This document shows positions 36,625 to 45,892 of a DNA stretch of 64,000 nt, piece after piece (the stretch's first letter is position 1; every line of letters starts with the position of its first letter). The stretch spans positions 496,001 to 560,000 of the forward strand of contig JAYQSI010000016.1 in the NCBI GenBank assembly GCA_038146785.1. Direction: 5' to 3'. A program made the position numbers and the translations under genes. A model generated the notes under the pieces. The model was not told the origin of the DNA, did no database searches, and worked only from the letters and a program-made list of their open reading frames with translations. Source of the stretch: VMDJ01 sp038146785. Its GTDB lineage: Bacteria; Pseudomonadota; Gammaproteobacteria; Chromatiales; Chromatiaceae.

Positions 36625-37155
36625 TTGAGCGATCGACTGTTATTGGGATTTTCCGGCTGGCCGCTCGTATGGCCTGACTATTTCCCCGAGGATCTGCCAG
36701 AAGATTGGCAATTGGCCTATTACAGCAACGATGCGGATGCGTTAGTTCTGAGCGCGGATGAGTTGCATGCGATAGATGTCGAAGACCTTGAAGAATGGTG
36801 CGACGATCTTCCTGACTATTTCCGCTTTTATCTCAAAGTCGATGCGCTTGCTGATGTGAGTGCGGAGCATCTTGAGGTACTTGGCGAGCACCTTGGCGCA
36901 TTTTTGTTGCCGGAGTCAGCTTCAAAAACTGACCACGATCGATCTTGGGTTGCCATGGGTGATGGCTGCTGGGGGGTATCTGGTCAGCCACGTTTGGTCT
37001 TTTTGAATTATGAACAAACAGATTTGCGGTCAATGCGAGAACTTTTGCAAAAACTGCCGAAAGAGCTCGAGGCTTTGATCTTGAACCGAGAAATCAGCGA
37101 CCCAAGAAGCCTCGCGGAGCTCAAAACATTAACGCAATTACTGGGCGTCGCTTGA
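36625..37155 (+). CDS. Conserved hypothetical protein, possible DUF72-like fragment
   Basis: 176 residues from TTG 36625, chosen because TGAGGAG lies 8 bases upstream. The start GFSGWPLVWPDYFPEDLPEDW is reminiscent of the first strand of DUF72 (YecE) barrels, but the protein is shorter than that family and rich in Asp/Glu (isoelectric point expected low). No catalytic motif, signal or membrane segment is visible. It stands between the divergent small zinc-ribbon gene and mlaF. Confidence 0.65.
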   Translation: MSDRLLLGFSGWPLVWPDYFPEDLPEDWQLAYYSNDADALVLSADELHAIDVEDLEEWCDDLPDYFRFYLKVDALADVSAEHLEVLGEHLGAFLLPESASKTDHDRSWVAMGDGCWGVSGQPRLVFLNYEQTDLRSMRELLQKLPKELEALILNREISDPRSLAELKTLTQLLGVA

Positions 37156-37201
37156 CCTGCGCCATCCTTATTAAGAGAATGCTTATCTTCAAATCTATTC
37201 T

Positions 37202-38035
37202 TTGTGCCCGCTTTTGAACGACGCTACCAGTACCAATCAGACGCCTTTAGTCCAAATTCGTGACCTTCATTTCAGTCGAGGTAATCGCAAGATTTTTGAT
37301 GGCATCAATATGGATATCCCTCGTGGCAAAGTGACTGCGATTATGGGGCCGTCGGGCACAGGTAAAACAACCTTATTGAAGCTGATCGGCGGTCAATTGC
37401 AGCCTGATTCGGGTGATATTTATGTGGATGGCCAGCACGTCAACACCTTGAGTAATAAGGCTTTGTACCAGCTGCGTATGCGCATGGGCATGCTCTTTCA
37501 AAGCGGTGCCTTGCTGACAGATTTGACGGTTTTCGACAATGTTGCTTTCCCATTACGTGAGCACACTAAGCTGAGTGAATCGATGATTCGCAAGCTGGTA
37601 CTTTTAAAGCTAGAAGCGGTTGGCTTACGTGGTGCGCGGGATCTGATGCCATCTGAATTGTCTGGTGGTATGGCAAGACGCGTAGCACTCGCGCGTGCAA
37701 TTGCGCTCGACCCCATGATGATCATGTATGACGAGCCGTTCACCGGACAGGATCCGATTTCTATGGGCGTCTTGGTGCAGCTGATTCGTAAATTGAATGA
37801 TGCGGCGCGTATCTCGAGCATCATGGTGTCGCACGATGTGGCGGAGACCATGCAAATTGCTGACTGGGTCTATGTGATTTCGGAAGGCAAAGTGGTTGAG
37901 TCGGGCAGCCCTGAGCAACTCAGATCGCAGGGTGGCGAGTGGACGCAGCAGTTCATTCAAGGTCTGCCGGATGGTCCTGTGCCGTTCCACTTTCCTGCAG
38001 ATGATCTGGGAACTGATCTTGGAGCTTGCCAGTGA
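37202..38035 (+). CDS. mlaF: Phospholipid transport ABC ATPase MlaF
   Basis: About 273-277 residues. Walker A is GPSGTGKTT, the signature is LSGGMARR and Walker B is MIMYDEPFTGQDP. It powers phospholipid trafficking that keeps the outer membrane asymmetric. The start is uncertain: TTG 37202 or TTG 37214, with no good RBS for either. First gene of mlaFEDCB. Confidence 0.93.
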   Translation: MCPLLNDATSTNQTPLVQIRDLHFSRGNRKIFDGINMDIPRGKVTAIMGPSGTGKTTLLKLIGGQLQPDSGDIYVDGQHVNTLSNKALYQLRMRMGMLFQSGALLTDLTVFDNVAFPLREHTKLSESMIRKLVLLKLEAVGLRGARDLMPSELSGGMARRVALARAIALDPMMIMYDEPFTGQDPISMGVLVQLIRKLNDAARISSIMVSHDVAETMQIADWVYVISEGKVVESGSPEQLRSQGGEWTQQFIQGLPDGPVPFHFPADDLGTDLGACQ

Positions 38036-38811
38036 TCACACGTGTTTTAGCTCAACTCGGTGGCGTTGGCGTAAGTGCTTTATCGAGTATCGGCCGCGCG
38101 CATTTGCTGATCTTGAATATGTTGGCGGGCTTGAGTGACATCATTCGTCGTCCTCGCCTGCTGATTGATCAGCTGTATTCAGTTGGTGTTCTGACGATTT
38201 TGATTATCGCTGTTGCTGGCTTGTTTGTTGGCATGGTGTTGGGTCTTCAGGGTTATTACATTCTCTCGCGCTTTGGCGGTGAGACTGCCTTGGGTCTGAT
38301 GGTTGCCGCCTCTTTGGTGCGTGAACTTGGCCCCGTGTTGACCGCGCTGTTATTTGCAGGTCGCGCAGGTTCAGCATTAACCGCTGAGATTGGTCTGATG
38401 AAAGCGACTGAGCAGCTATCCGGTCTTGAGATGATGGCAGTTGATCCAAAGCATCGCGTGTTATCACCTCGCTTTTTTGCAGGTCTGATTTCAGTGCCTT
38501 TGCTTGCAGCGATGTTTAGCTGCTTGGGTATTTTCGGCGGCTGGCTTGTGGGTGGCGGCATGTTAGGTGTCGATCAGGCGGCCTTCTGGAATGGCATGCA
38601 AGGTGGCATCGACTTTAGCGATGACTTGGTAAATGGTTTTATTAAATCGGTGGTGTTTGGTTTTGTTTGTACTTGGATAGCGATCTATCAAGGTTACGAT
38701 TGCATACCGACATCCGAGGGTGTGAGTCGAGCAACGACCCGCACAGTAGTACATTCATCATTGGCGGTATTGGGACTCGATTTTGTCCTGACGGCGTTAA
38801 TGTTTGGTTAA
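38032..38811 (+). CDS. mlaE: Phospholipid transport permease MlaE
   Basis: About 259 residues from GTG 38032, which overlaps the mlaF stop (GTGA) and follows GGAG at a usable distance. Five to six hydrophobic segments are present, with the family stretch LVRELGPVLTALLFAGRAGS and the EIGLMKATEQ coupling helix. Inner membrane partner of MlaF and MlaD. Confidence 0.93.
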   Translation: MITRVLAQLGGVGVSALSSIGRAHLLILNMLAGLSDIIRRPRLLIDQLYSVGVLTILIIAVAGLFVGMVLGLQGYYILSRFGGETALGLMVAASLVRELGPVLTALLFAGRAGSALTAEIGLMKATEQLSGLEMMAVDPKHRVLSPRFFAGLISVPLLAAMFSCLGIFGGWLVGGGMLGVDQAAFWNGMQGGIDFSDDLVNGFIKSVVFGFVCTWIAIYQGYDCIPTSEGVSRATTRTVVHSSLAVLGLDFVLTALMFG

Positions 38812-38837
38812 GTTGACTGAGTGATTCAGGAAAAACG

Positions 38838-39311
38838 ATGAACAAATCAAAAGTGGTAGAAATTTGGGTTGGCGGTTTTATGTTGGCCGGCATTGTGGCG
38901 TTATTCTGGCTATCGATGCAGGTGAGTAATCTAGGTACCTCCTATACCGGTGATACTTTCCATGTCACAGCGAACTTCGACAATATTGGTGGTCTAAAAA
39001 CCAAAGCCCCTGTCACCATGGCGGGTGTTGAGGTGGGTCGTGTGACATCAATTACCTATGACCCAGCATCTTTCCGTGCACGAGTTGGCTTGGATATCCA
39101 AACCACTTACACCGGCAAGATTCCTGAAGATACCTTTGCAAAGATTTTGACGGCGGGTCTTTTGGGTGAGCAGTACATTGGCCTTGATCCAGGTGGTGCT
39201 GAAGATCCTTTGAAAGAGGGTAGTGAGATCATGATCACGCAATCAGCGTTGGTACTTGAGGAAGTGATTGGTCAGTTCTTGTTTAGCAAGGCGAGTGAAG
39301 GAGCTAAATAA
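38838..39311 (+). CDS. mlaD: Phospholipid transport MCE protein MlaD
   Basis: 157 residues. One N-terminal membrane anchor (IWVGGFMLAGIVALFWL) is followed by an MCE domain: FDNIGGLKTKAPVTMAGVEVG and LTAGLLGEQYIGL. It forms the hexameric periplasmic ring. Its stop overlaps the mlaC start (TAATG). Confidence 0.95.
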   Translation: MNKSKVVEIWVGGFMLAGIVALFWLSMQVSNLGTSYTGDTFHVTANFDNIGGLKTKAPVTMAGVEVGRVTSITYDPASFRARVGLDIQTTYTGKIPEDTFAKILTAGLLGEQYIGLDPGGAEDPLKEGSEIMITQSALVLEEVIGQFLFSKASEGAK

Positions 39312-39957
39312 TGCGTTTTAAGTTGTTTGCATTGGCTTTTGCGGCCTGTTTATTCACCACGTCTGTTTTTGCAGCAGATGCGCAACATGCTGATCCACAG
39401 CAGGTTGTTAAAGAAACTGCCAATAAAGTACTTGCAGAAGTCACGCTGAATAAGACGAATCTTGAGCAAAATCCTAAGCTGATTTATCCGCTTGTTGAGC
39501 GATTGATCGTGCCTTATTTGATTTCAAAGCGATGGCGCAGTCTGCGATGGGGCGTTTTTGGCGTAACACATCAGATGAGCAGCAGACTCGTTTAGTGAAT
39601 GAGTTTAAAGAGCTGTTGGTCGGTACCTATGCAACAGCGTTGCTCGGTTATTCAGGCCAAGAGATCGAATATCCACCTATGAACATGGAAGCAGGTTCAG
39701 ACCGCGCCATGGTGCCAACCAAGATTGCGGCTGCAGGTGGTCCGCCTATTCCGGTTGATTATCGTTTAAAGCTTCGTGACAACGGCTGGATGGTGACCGA
39801 TGTGGTTATTGATGGCATTAGCTTGGTGACAACCTATCGCAGCAGCTTTGCGCGTGAGATTCAGATGGGCGCTGCAAAATCGAAGGGTAAAGATCGTATG
39901 GCTTTAGGCATCGATGCTTTGATTCAGACCTTGGCGGATAAAAACAACTCAAAATGA
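39311..39957 (+). CDS. mlaC: Periplasmic phospholipid-binding protein MlaC (one frameshift)
   Basis: A signal peptide (FALAFAACLFTTSVFAAD) leads into the MlaC domain in two frames. The TTT at 39517-39519 appears one base short: adding a T gives VPYFDFKAMAQSAMGRFWRN, the family-typical sequence, and joins the second frame to the stop at 39957. About 215 residues corrected. MlaC shuttles phospholipid between MlaA and MlaFEDB. A homopolymer miscall is the likely cause. Confidence 0.88.
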
Positions 39958-40246
39958 AACAGGCCGCGCTAACCCCGTTGATGAACACAATGCAACGCTA
40001 AGTGGCGTAGTGGATTTTGATACGGTGCCAGCCCTTTATGATCAGCTTATTGCTTGGCTGCCAAAAGCGTCGGATGTGACCATCTCATTGCAGGATGTCG
40101 AGTCATGTAACAGTGCTGCTTTGGCGATGATTGTTGAGCTGAAGGCGGATGCGCTGAAAATGGGCACTTCGGTATCCTTTGCGCATGTGCCGAAAGAGCT
40201 CGAAGACTTGGCGCATCTTTCCTGTAACGCGCTGCATCTAATCTGA
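39954..40246 (+). CDS. mlaB: STAS-domain protein MlaB (probable frameshift)
   Basis: ATG 39954 overlaps the mlaC stop (ATGA), the expected start, but this frame soon stops. Adding one base to the CCCC at 39973-39976 would give MKQAALTP-VDEHNATLSGVVDFD and join the long frame that runs to 40246. That frame has the STAS core VTISLQDVESCNSAALAMIVELKADAL (positions 40076-40156). Corrected length is about 97 residues. Without the correction only a GTG start at 40010 is possible, which would lose the first strand. Confidence 0.75.
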
Positions 40247-40358
40247 GCCCTGGGATAGCGATAAAACGCAAGAAATCCCCCTTAAAGCGCTGATTTTCTT
40301 TATCATTGCGCACTTTCTCGGCTGAAAAGCCAACACATCACAACAGAAGACGATTTGA

Positions 40359-41618
40359 GTGGATAAGTTAGTTATCACTGGCGGGCGTCCGTTGAACGGC
40401 GAAGTACGTATCTCCGGCGCAAAAAATGCGGCATTGCCTATTGTGGCGGCTACCTTGTTGGCGGAAACGCCGATGACGGTGACGAATGTGCCTCATCTGC
40501 AAGATATCACCACCAGTATGGAGCTTTTGTCGCAGATGGGTGTTGAGCTGACGATCGGTGAGCGGATGACTATCGAGGTGGATGCCTCGACCATCACAAA
40601 CCCGGTGGCGCCGTATGAGCTGGTTAAGACCATGCGTGCCTCTATCTTGGTGCTTGGGCCTTTGTTGGCACGTTGCGGTAAGGCAGATGTGTCTTTGCCG
40701 GGTGGTTGTGCGATTGGCTCGCGTCCGGTGAATTTGCACATTGATGGCCTGCGTGCGATGGGCGCCGAGATTGAAGTGAAAAACGGCATCGTGCATGCCA
40801 AAGCGGATCGTTTGAAAGGCGCGACTATTGTTTTTGAGATCGTCACCGTAACCGGTACTGAGAACTTGATGATGGCGGCCGCACTCGCTGAGGGCACTAC
40901 GATTCTCGAGAATGCAGCGCGTGAGCCAGAGGTTGTGGATCTTGCGAATTGCTTGATTGCAATGGGCGCAAAGATCAGCGGTGCTGGCACTTCAAAGATT
41001 GTTATCGAAGGTGTTGATAAGCTGCAGGGTGCTGAGTATTCGGTGCAGCCTGATCGTATCGAGACCGGTACCTTTTTAGTCGCTGCTGCGATCACCGGTG
41101 GAAAAGTGAAAGCACGCGATACCGATCCCACCCTATTGGATGCGGTGCTGCAAAAGTTGCGTGATGCCGGTGCAGAAATCACCTTGGGTGATGACTGGAT
41201 TGAGCTTGATATGCACGGTAAGCGAGCAAAGGCCGTGGATGTGCATACCGCGCCTTATCCTGCGTTCCCAACCGATATGCAGGCGCAGTTCATGGCGCTT
41301 AATTGTGTTGCTGAAGGTGCTGGCGTGGTGCGTGAGACAATCTTTGAAAACCGTTTTATGCACGTGCAAGAGCTGCAGCGCATGGGCGCTAGCATTGCGG
41401 TTGAAGGTAATACCGCGATGGTGCGTGGCGTAGATAAGTTAACCGGTGCGCCAGTGATGGCGACGGATCTGCGTGCGTCGGCAAGTTTAATCATTGCTGC
41501 TCTGGCGGCAGAGGGTGAGACCCACGTTGATCGCATTTATCATGTCGATCGCGGTTATCAAAATATTGAAGAAAAGTTACAAGGACTGGGGGCGCGTATT
41601 CAGCGTGTGCCAGGTTAA
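40359..41618 (+). CDS. murA: UDP-N-acetylglucosamine 1-carboxyvinyltransferase
   Basis: 419 residues, normal length, from GTG 40359. The catalytic Cys lies in LPGGCAIGSRPVNLH near residue 116, and Lys22 in ISGAKNAALP is also present. MurA starts peptidoglycan precursor synthesis and is the fosfomycin target; the Cys rather than Asp predicts sensitivity of the enzyme. It follows mlaB after 112 bases. The BolA-like ibaG that separates the two in E. coli is absent. The stop overlaps hisG (TTAATG). Confidence 0.96.
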   Translation: MDKLVITGGRPLNGEVRISGAKNAALPIVAATLLAETPMTVTNVPHLQDITTSMELLSQMGVELTIGERMTIEVDASTITNPVAPYELVKTMRASILVLGPLLARCGKADVSLPGGCAIGSRPVNLHIDGLRAMGAEIEVKNGIVHAKADRLKGATIVFEIVTVTGTENLMMAAALAEGTTILENAAREPEVVDLANCLIAMGAKISGAGTSKIVIEGVDKLQGAEYSVQPDRIETGTFLVAAAITGGKVKARDTDPTLLDAVLQKLRDAGAEITLGDDWIELDMHGKRAKAVDVHTAPYPAFPTDMQAQFMALNCVAEGAGVVRETIFENRFMHVQELQRMGASIAVEGNTAMVRGVDKLTGAPVMATDLRASASLIIAALAAEGETHVDRIYHVDRGYQNIEEKLQGLGARIQRVPG

Positions 41619-42265
41619 TGAGTATGAATTTTGAAGCGCCAATAACGATTGCCTTATCGAAAGGTCGAATCTTTAAAGACACGCTGCCCTTGCTTGAGGC
41701 GGCCGGTATTCGTCCGCTCGAAGATGCGGATAAGACGCGTAAGTTAATTCTTGAAACCAATCATGAGAATGTGAAGTTGGTTTTGATTCGTGCGACTGAC
41801 GTACCGACCTATGTTCAATGGGGTGCGGCTGATTTTGGTGTGACTGGTAAAGACGTGTTGATGGAGCACGGCGGTGAAGGCTTGTATGAGCCGCTTGATC
41901 TACAGATCGCGAAATGTGAGATGTGGGTTGCTGGTTATCCCGATGCCGATATCACTCAGCGACGTTTACGTGTGGCAACCAAGTATGTGAAGTCAGCACA
42001 CGACTTCTTCGCAAAGCGTGGTCAGCAGTGCGAAATGATCAAGCTTTACGGCTCGATGGAGCTTGCGCCGATTGTTGGTCTAGCTGACATCATTGTCGAC
42101 TTGGTTGAGTCGGGTAATACGCTTAAAGCGAACGGCTTAGTGCCACTGGAATATATGTGTGACATCAGCTCGCGCCTGGTGGTGAACAAAGCGTCTTGGA
42201 AAATGAAACATAACGATTGCTTAGGCTTGGTAGATACTCTTAGCCAAGCTCTCAAACAGAAGTAA
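41618..42265 (+). CDS. hisG: ATP phosphoribosyltransferase, short form HisG
   Basis: 215 residues, the short HisG(S) form lacking the C-terminal regulatory domain. ITIALSKGRIFKDTLPLL opens the protein, and DLVESGNTLKANGL is the PRPP-binding motif. First step of histidine synthesis. Short forms work with HisZ, which is not in this window. The start ATG shares its A with the murA stop; a second ATG (MNFEAP) two codons on is possible. Confidence 0.95.
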   Translation: MSMNFEAPITIALSKGRIFKDTLPLLEAAGIRPLEDADKTRKLILETNHENVKLVLIRATDVPTYVQWGAADFGVTGKDVLMEHGGEGLYEPLDLQIAKCEMWVAGYPDADITQRRLRVATKYVKSAHDFFAKRGQQCEMIKLYGSMELAPIVGLADIIVDLVESGNTLKANGLVPLEYMCDISSRLVVNKASWKMKHNDCLGLVDTLSQALKQK

Positions 42266-42270
42266 GTGAC

Positions 42271-43572
42271 ATGGCAGATATTCGTAAGCTAAGCACCACT
42301 GATGGTGATTTCGATGCGCAACTGGAGCAGTTGTTGGCATGGGAGTCTGTTTCAGATGATGCAGTCAATGATGTTGTGAAACAGGTCATTGCCGACATTC
42401 GCTCGCGTGGCGACTTGGCACTGATGGACTTCACTAATCGTTTTGATGGCTGGGAAGCAAAAGCGCCAAGTGATTTAGCTGTTCCGGTAGAGCGTTTGAA
42501 ACAAGCGTGGGAAGGCTTAAGTGCTGAGCAGCAACAAGCGCTGCAACATGCAGCTGATCGCGTTAAAGCCTATGCCGAGCATCAGAAGATGGATAGCTGG
42601 CAGTACACCGAAGCTGACGGTACCGTCTTGGGTCAAAAAGTCACGCCGTTAGATCGCGTTGGCTTATATGTGCCTGGGGGTAAAGCTGCTTATCCATCAT
42701 CGGTACTGATGAATGCCTTGCCAGCTAAAGTGGCGGGCGTTAAAGAGCTTGTCATGGTGGTGCCAACGCCACGTGGCGAAGTGAATGAGTTGGTTCTTGC
42801 TGCGGCACATGTCTGTGGTGTGGATAAGGTTTTTGCTGTGGGTGGTGCGCAAGCGGTTGCGGCACTCGCGTATGGCACTGAGTCTGTTCCGCCAGTCGAC
42901 AAGATTGTTGGCCCAGGCAACATCTATGTGGCAACGGCTAAGCGCACAGTATTTGGCCAAGTCGGCATCGACATGATCGCGGGTCCTTCGGAGATCTTGG
43001 TGATCTGTGATGGCCAAACAGATCCTGATTGGGTTGCGATGGACTTGTTCTCACAAGCTGAGCACGATGAAGATGCGCAATCGATTTTGTTGTGCCCAGA
43101 TGCAGATTATTTGAAACAAGTTGAAGCCAGTATCGATAAGTTGCTGCCGACCATGCAGCGCCGCGAAATCATCGAGACCGCATTGCGTGCGCGTGGCGCC
43201 TTGATTCACTGTCGCGACATGGATGAGGCTGCCAAGGTGAGTAACTTTATTTCACCTGAGCACTTAGAGCTGTCAGTCGCTGAACCTGATAAGTACGTCG
43301 ATAAGATCAAACATGCGGGCGCGATCTTTATGGGTCGTCACACGTGTGAATCGTTAGGCGATTACTGCGCGGGACCAAACCATGTGTTGCCAACATCACG
43401 TACAGCACGTTTCAGCTCACCACTTGGCGTATACGATTTTCAAAAGCGCTCAAGCTTGATCATGGTGTCTGATGAAGGCTCGCAGACGCTTGGTCGCACG
43501 GCATCTATTTTGGCGCGAGGCGAAGGCCTTGAGGCACACGCTCGTTCTGCGGAATACCGCTTAAAAGATTGA
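42271..43572 (+). CDS. hisD: Histidinol dehydrogenase
   Basis: 433 residues. Signature segments are VGPGNIYVATAKR, DMIAGPSEILVI, SQAEHDEDAQS (zinc-binding Gln/His) and ISPEHLEL. It performs the last two oxidations to histidine. It lies 5 bases after hisG and 3 bases before hisC. Confidence 0.97.
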   Translation: MADIRKLSTTDGDFDAQLEQLLAWESVSDDAVNDVVKQVIADIRSRGDLALMDFTNRFDGWEAKAPSDLAVPVERLKQAWEGLSAEQQQALQHAADRVKAYAEHQKMDSWQYTEADGTVLGQKVTPLDRVGLYVPGGKAAYPSSVLMNALPAKVAGVKELVMVVPTPRGEVNELVLAAAHVCGVDKVFAVGGAQAVAALAYGTESVPPVDKIVGPGNIYVATAKRTVFGQVGIDMIAGPSEILVICDGQTDPDWVAMDLFSQAEHDEDAQSILLCPDADYLKQVEASIDKLLPTMQRREIIETALRARGALIHCRDMDEAAKVSNFISPEHLELSVAEPDKYVDKIKHAGAIFMGRHTCESLGDYCAGPNHVLPTSRTARFSSPLGVYDFQKRSSLIMVSDEGSQTLGRTASILARGEGLEAHARSAEYRLKD

Positions 43573-43575
43573 GTC

Positions 43576-44667
43576 ATGGCGAAAGATGCAAAAGCCTTAG
43601 CTGAACAATGGGTGCGCTCTGAGATACGTGCGCTCTCGGCTTATCATGTTCAAGATGCCTCAGGCTTTATTAAGTTGGACGCGATGGAGAATCCGTTCAC
43701 TTGGCCAGACACTTTGCGTGATGAATGGGCGGAGCTGATTAAACAAACAAATGTGAATCGTTATCCAGATCCACATGCGCAAACGCTAACCAATCAAATC
43801 GCAAAGAACATGGGTGTGCCAGAAGGCATGCGCGTGATGCTCGGCAATGGTTCTGACGAGCTGATTCAAATGATCGCGATGAGCTTGTCTGGTGATAATC
43901 GTGTGGTGATGTCGGTTGAGCCAAGCTTTGTGATGTATCGCATGATCGCCACATTTTGCGACATGCAATATGTTGGCGTTAACTTGGATGCGAACGATTT
44001 CTCGCTAGATACCGAAGCCATGTTGGCGGCGATCAAAGAGCATAACCCTGCGGTTATCTTCTTAGCTTATCCAAATAACCCAACCACCAATTTGTTTGAT
44101 GCTGACGGCATTAAGCAAATCATCGAAACCGCTGAGGGTTTGGTGGTTGTTGATGAGGCGTATGCGCCATTCACTGATGAAAGTTTTATGCCATTGCTTG
44201 GTCAGTATCCAAATTTGGTTGTGATGCGTACGGTATCGAAAATGGGTTTGGCAGGTTTGCGCTTAGGTTTGTTGGCAGGTCCTGCTGAATGGCTGAATGA
44301 ATTTGATAAGGTGCGTCTGCCTTACAACATCAACGTGCTAACGCAAGCGAGTGCAGATTTTGCACTTAAGCATCAAGCGACCTTTGATGAACAAACACAG
44401 CTTTTACGAAAAGAACGTGATCGCGTCATCCAAGGCTTGAGTCAGCTATCGGGCGTTAAGGTGTATCCATCGGATGCCAACTTTATTCTGATGCGCACAC
44501 CTGAAGGCAAAGCTAAGCCATGGTTTGAAGCGTTAAAAGCGAAAGGCATCTTGATCAAGAATCTTGATGGTGGTCATCCGATGTTGATCGATTGCTTGCG
44601 CCCAACTATCGGCACGCCAGATGAGAACGATGCGTTCTTAGCGGCAATGCGTGAGATCGCGGCTTAA
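43576..44667 (+). CDS. hisC: Histidinol-phosphate aminotransferase
   Basis: 363 residues, a fold-type I PLP enzyme. NGSDELIQMIAM binds PLP phosphate, AYPNNPTTN and VVDEAYAPF are the core motifs, and the PLP Lys is in RTVSKMGLAGLRLG. Last gene of the murA-hisGDC run. Its stop overlaps the convergent protease gene by 4 bases. Confidence 0.95.
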   Translation: MAKDAKALAEQWVRSEIRALSAYHVQDASGFIKLDAMENPFTWPDTLRDEWAELIKQTNVNRYPDPHAQTLTNQIAKNMGVPEGMRVMLGNGSDELIQMIAMSLSGDNRVVMSVEPSFVMYRMIATFCDMQYVGVNLDANDFSLDTEAMLAAIKEHNPAVIFLAYPNNPTTNLFDADGIKQIIETAEGLVVVDEAYAPFTDESFMPLLGQYPNLVVMRTVSKMGLAGLRLGLLAGPAEWLNEFDKVRLPYNINVLTQASADFALKHQATFDEQTQLLRKERDRVIQGLSQLSGVKVYPSDANFILMRTPEGKAKPWFEALKAKGILIKNLDGGHPMLIDCLRPTIGTPDENDAFLAAMREIAA

Positions 44668-45803
44668 TCCAGATTGGTAGGTCGCTCGACCACTTCTACA
44701 TGCACGGTTTGTGAATCACCATCGCGGGTGAGTTCTATCTTTACGTCATCACCAGGCTGAATGTCGGCAACCAAGTCGACCATCACGCGTGCCGTTGTGG
44801 CAGCAACACCGTTGACCTTTTGAATCACATCACCGGGCTTTATGCCGGCTTTGTCTGCTGGACCATTGCGCAGAATCTGAGCGACTAACAAGCCTTTCGC
44901 ATCACCCAGTCCAAGTGCTTGCGCAAGTTCAGGCGTTACAGCTTGCGTGGTGGTTACACCGATCCAACCGCGCACGACGCGACCTTTATCGCGGATTTGT
45001 TCGAAGACTTTGTTCACCAATTGCGCTGGGATAGCAAAGCCCACACCTTCTGAGCCACCACTCTTGGTGTAGATAGCGGTGTTAATGCCAATCACATCAC
45101 CATAGGGATTAATCAAGGCGCCACCTGAGTTGCCTGGGTTGATTGCTGCATCGGTTTGAATGAAGTTGTCATAGTTGGTTAAGCCCAATGACTGACGCCC
45201 CAATGCGCTGACAATACCCATGGTGACCGTTTGGCCAAGACCAAAGCCGTTACCAATAGCTAACACCACATCACCAATCTGTAAGTCTTGTGAGCGACCT
45301 AGTTGCGCGACGGGGAAGTCATCACCAGAGGCTTGGAGTACAGCGAGATCAGTTTCGGGGTCGGTGCCAACTACGCGTGCTGCCATGCTGCGACCGTCGC
45401 GTAATACCACGCGAATCTCCGAGGCGTTTTCAATCACGTGATGGTTGGTAATGATGTAACCGTTTTTATTAACGATCACACCTGAGCCTAAGTTGTTACG
45501 TTTCTCAACACGTGGTTGCGAGAGCTCTTCGCCAAAAAAGCGACGGAACAAAGGATCAGAAAAGAAAGGATGTGCCTCGCGACGGGTGAGCGTGGTGGTG
45601 AAGATGTTCACCACAGCCGGCGCCGTTTTTTGTACCGCATCAGCATAGGACACAGGACCTTCTTGGCGCGCCAAGTTCATCACCGGTGAGCTGTACTGAG
45701 GATCGCCGAGAAAGTCAGGTTTAAACACCAAGACCAAAAAAGCTGCCGCAAGACCGGTCGCAATCGAGGTGAACACAAAGGTGAAAGTTCGGTAGAGTCG
45801 CAT
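44664..45803 (-). CDS. Membrane-anchored periplasmic serine protease, DegS/AlgW type
   Basis: 379 residues from ATG 45803, preceded by AGAGGA; a TTG seven codons upstream is possible. One N-terminal anchor (VFTSIATGLAAAFLVLVF), then a trypsin-like domain with His in ITNHHVIE, Asp in DPETDLAVL and Ser in NPGNSGGAL, then a single PDZ domain. A single PDZ and an uncleaved anchor suggest DegS/AlgW (sigma-E pathway) rather than DegP. Confidence 0.9.
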   Translation of the reverse strand: MRLYRTFTFVFTSIATGLAAAFLVLVFKPDFLGDPQYSSPVMNLARQEGPVSYADAVQKTAPAVVNIFTTTLTRREAHPFFSDPLFRRFFGEELSQPRVEKRNNLGSGVIVNKNGYIITNHHVIENASEIRVVLRDGRSMAARVVGTDPETDLAVLQASGDDFPVAQLGRSQDLQIGDVVLAIGNGFGLGQTVTMGIVSALGRQSLGLTNYDNFIQTDAAINPGNSGGALINPYGDVIGINTAIYTKSGGSEGVGFAIPAQLVNKVFEQIRDKGRVVRGWIGVTTTQAVTPELAQALGLGDAKGLLVAQILRNGPADKAGIKPGDVIQKVNGVAATTARVMVDLVADIQPGDDVKIELTRDGDSQTVHVEVVERPTNLD

Positions 45804-45892
45804 TAGTGGCCGTTCCTCTGGCAATGCTTTTATGTAAAGAGCATAGAGTACGGAATCTGATGGTCGCTGTCATGACAACCGAGGAAATGCTG

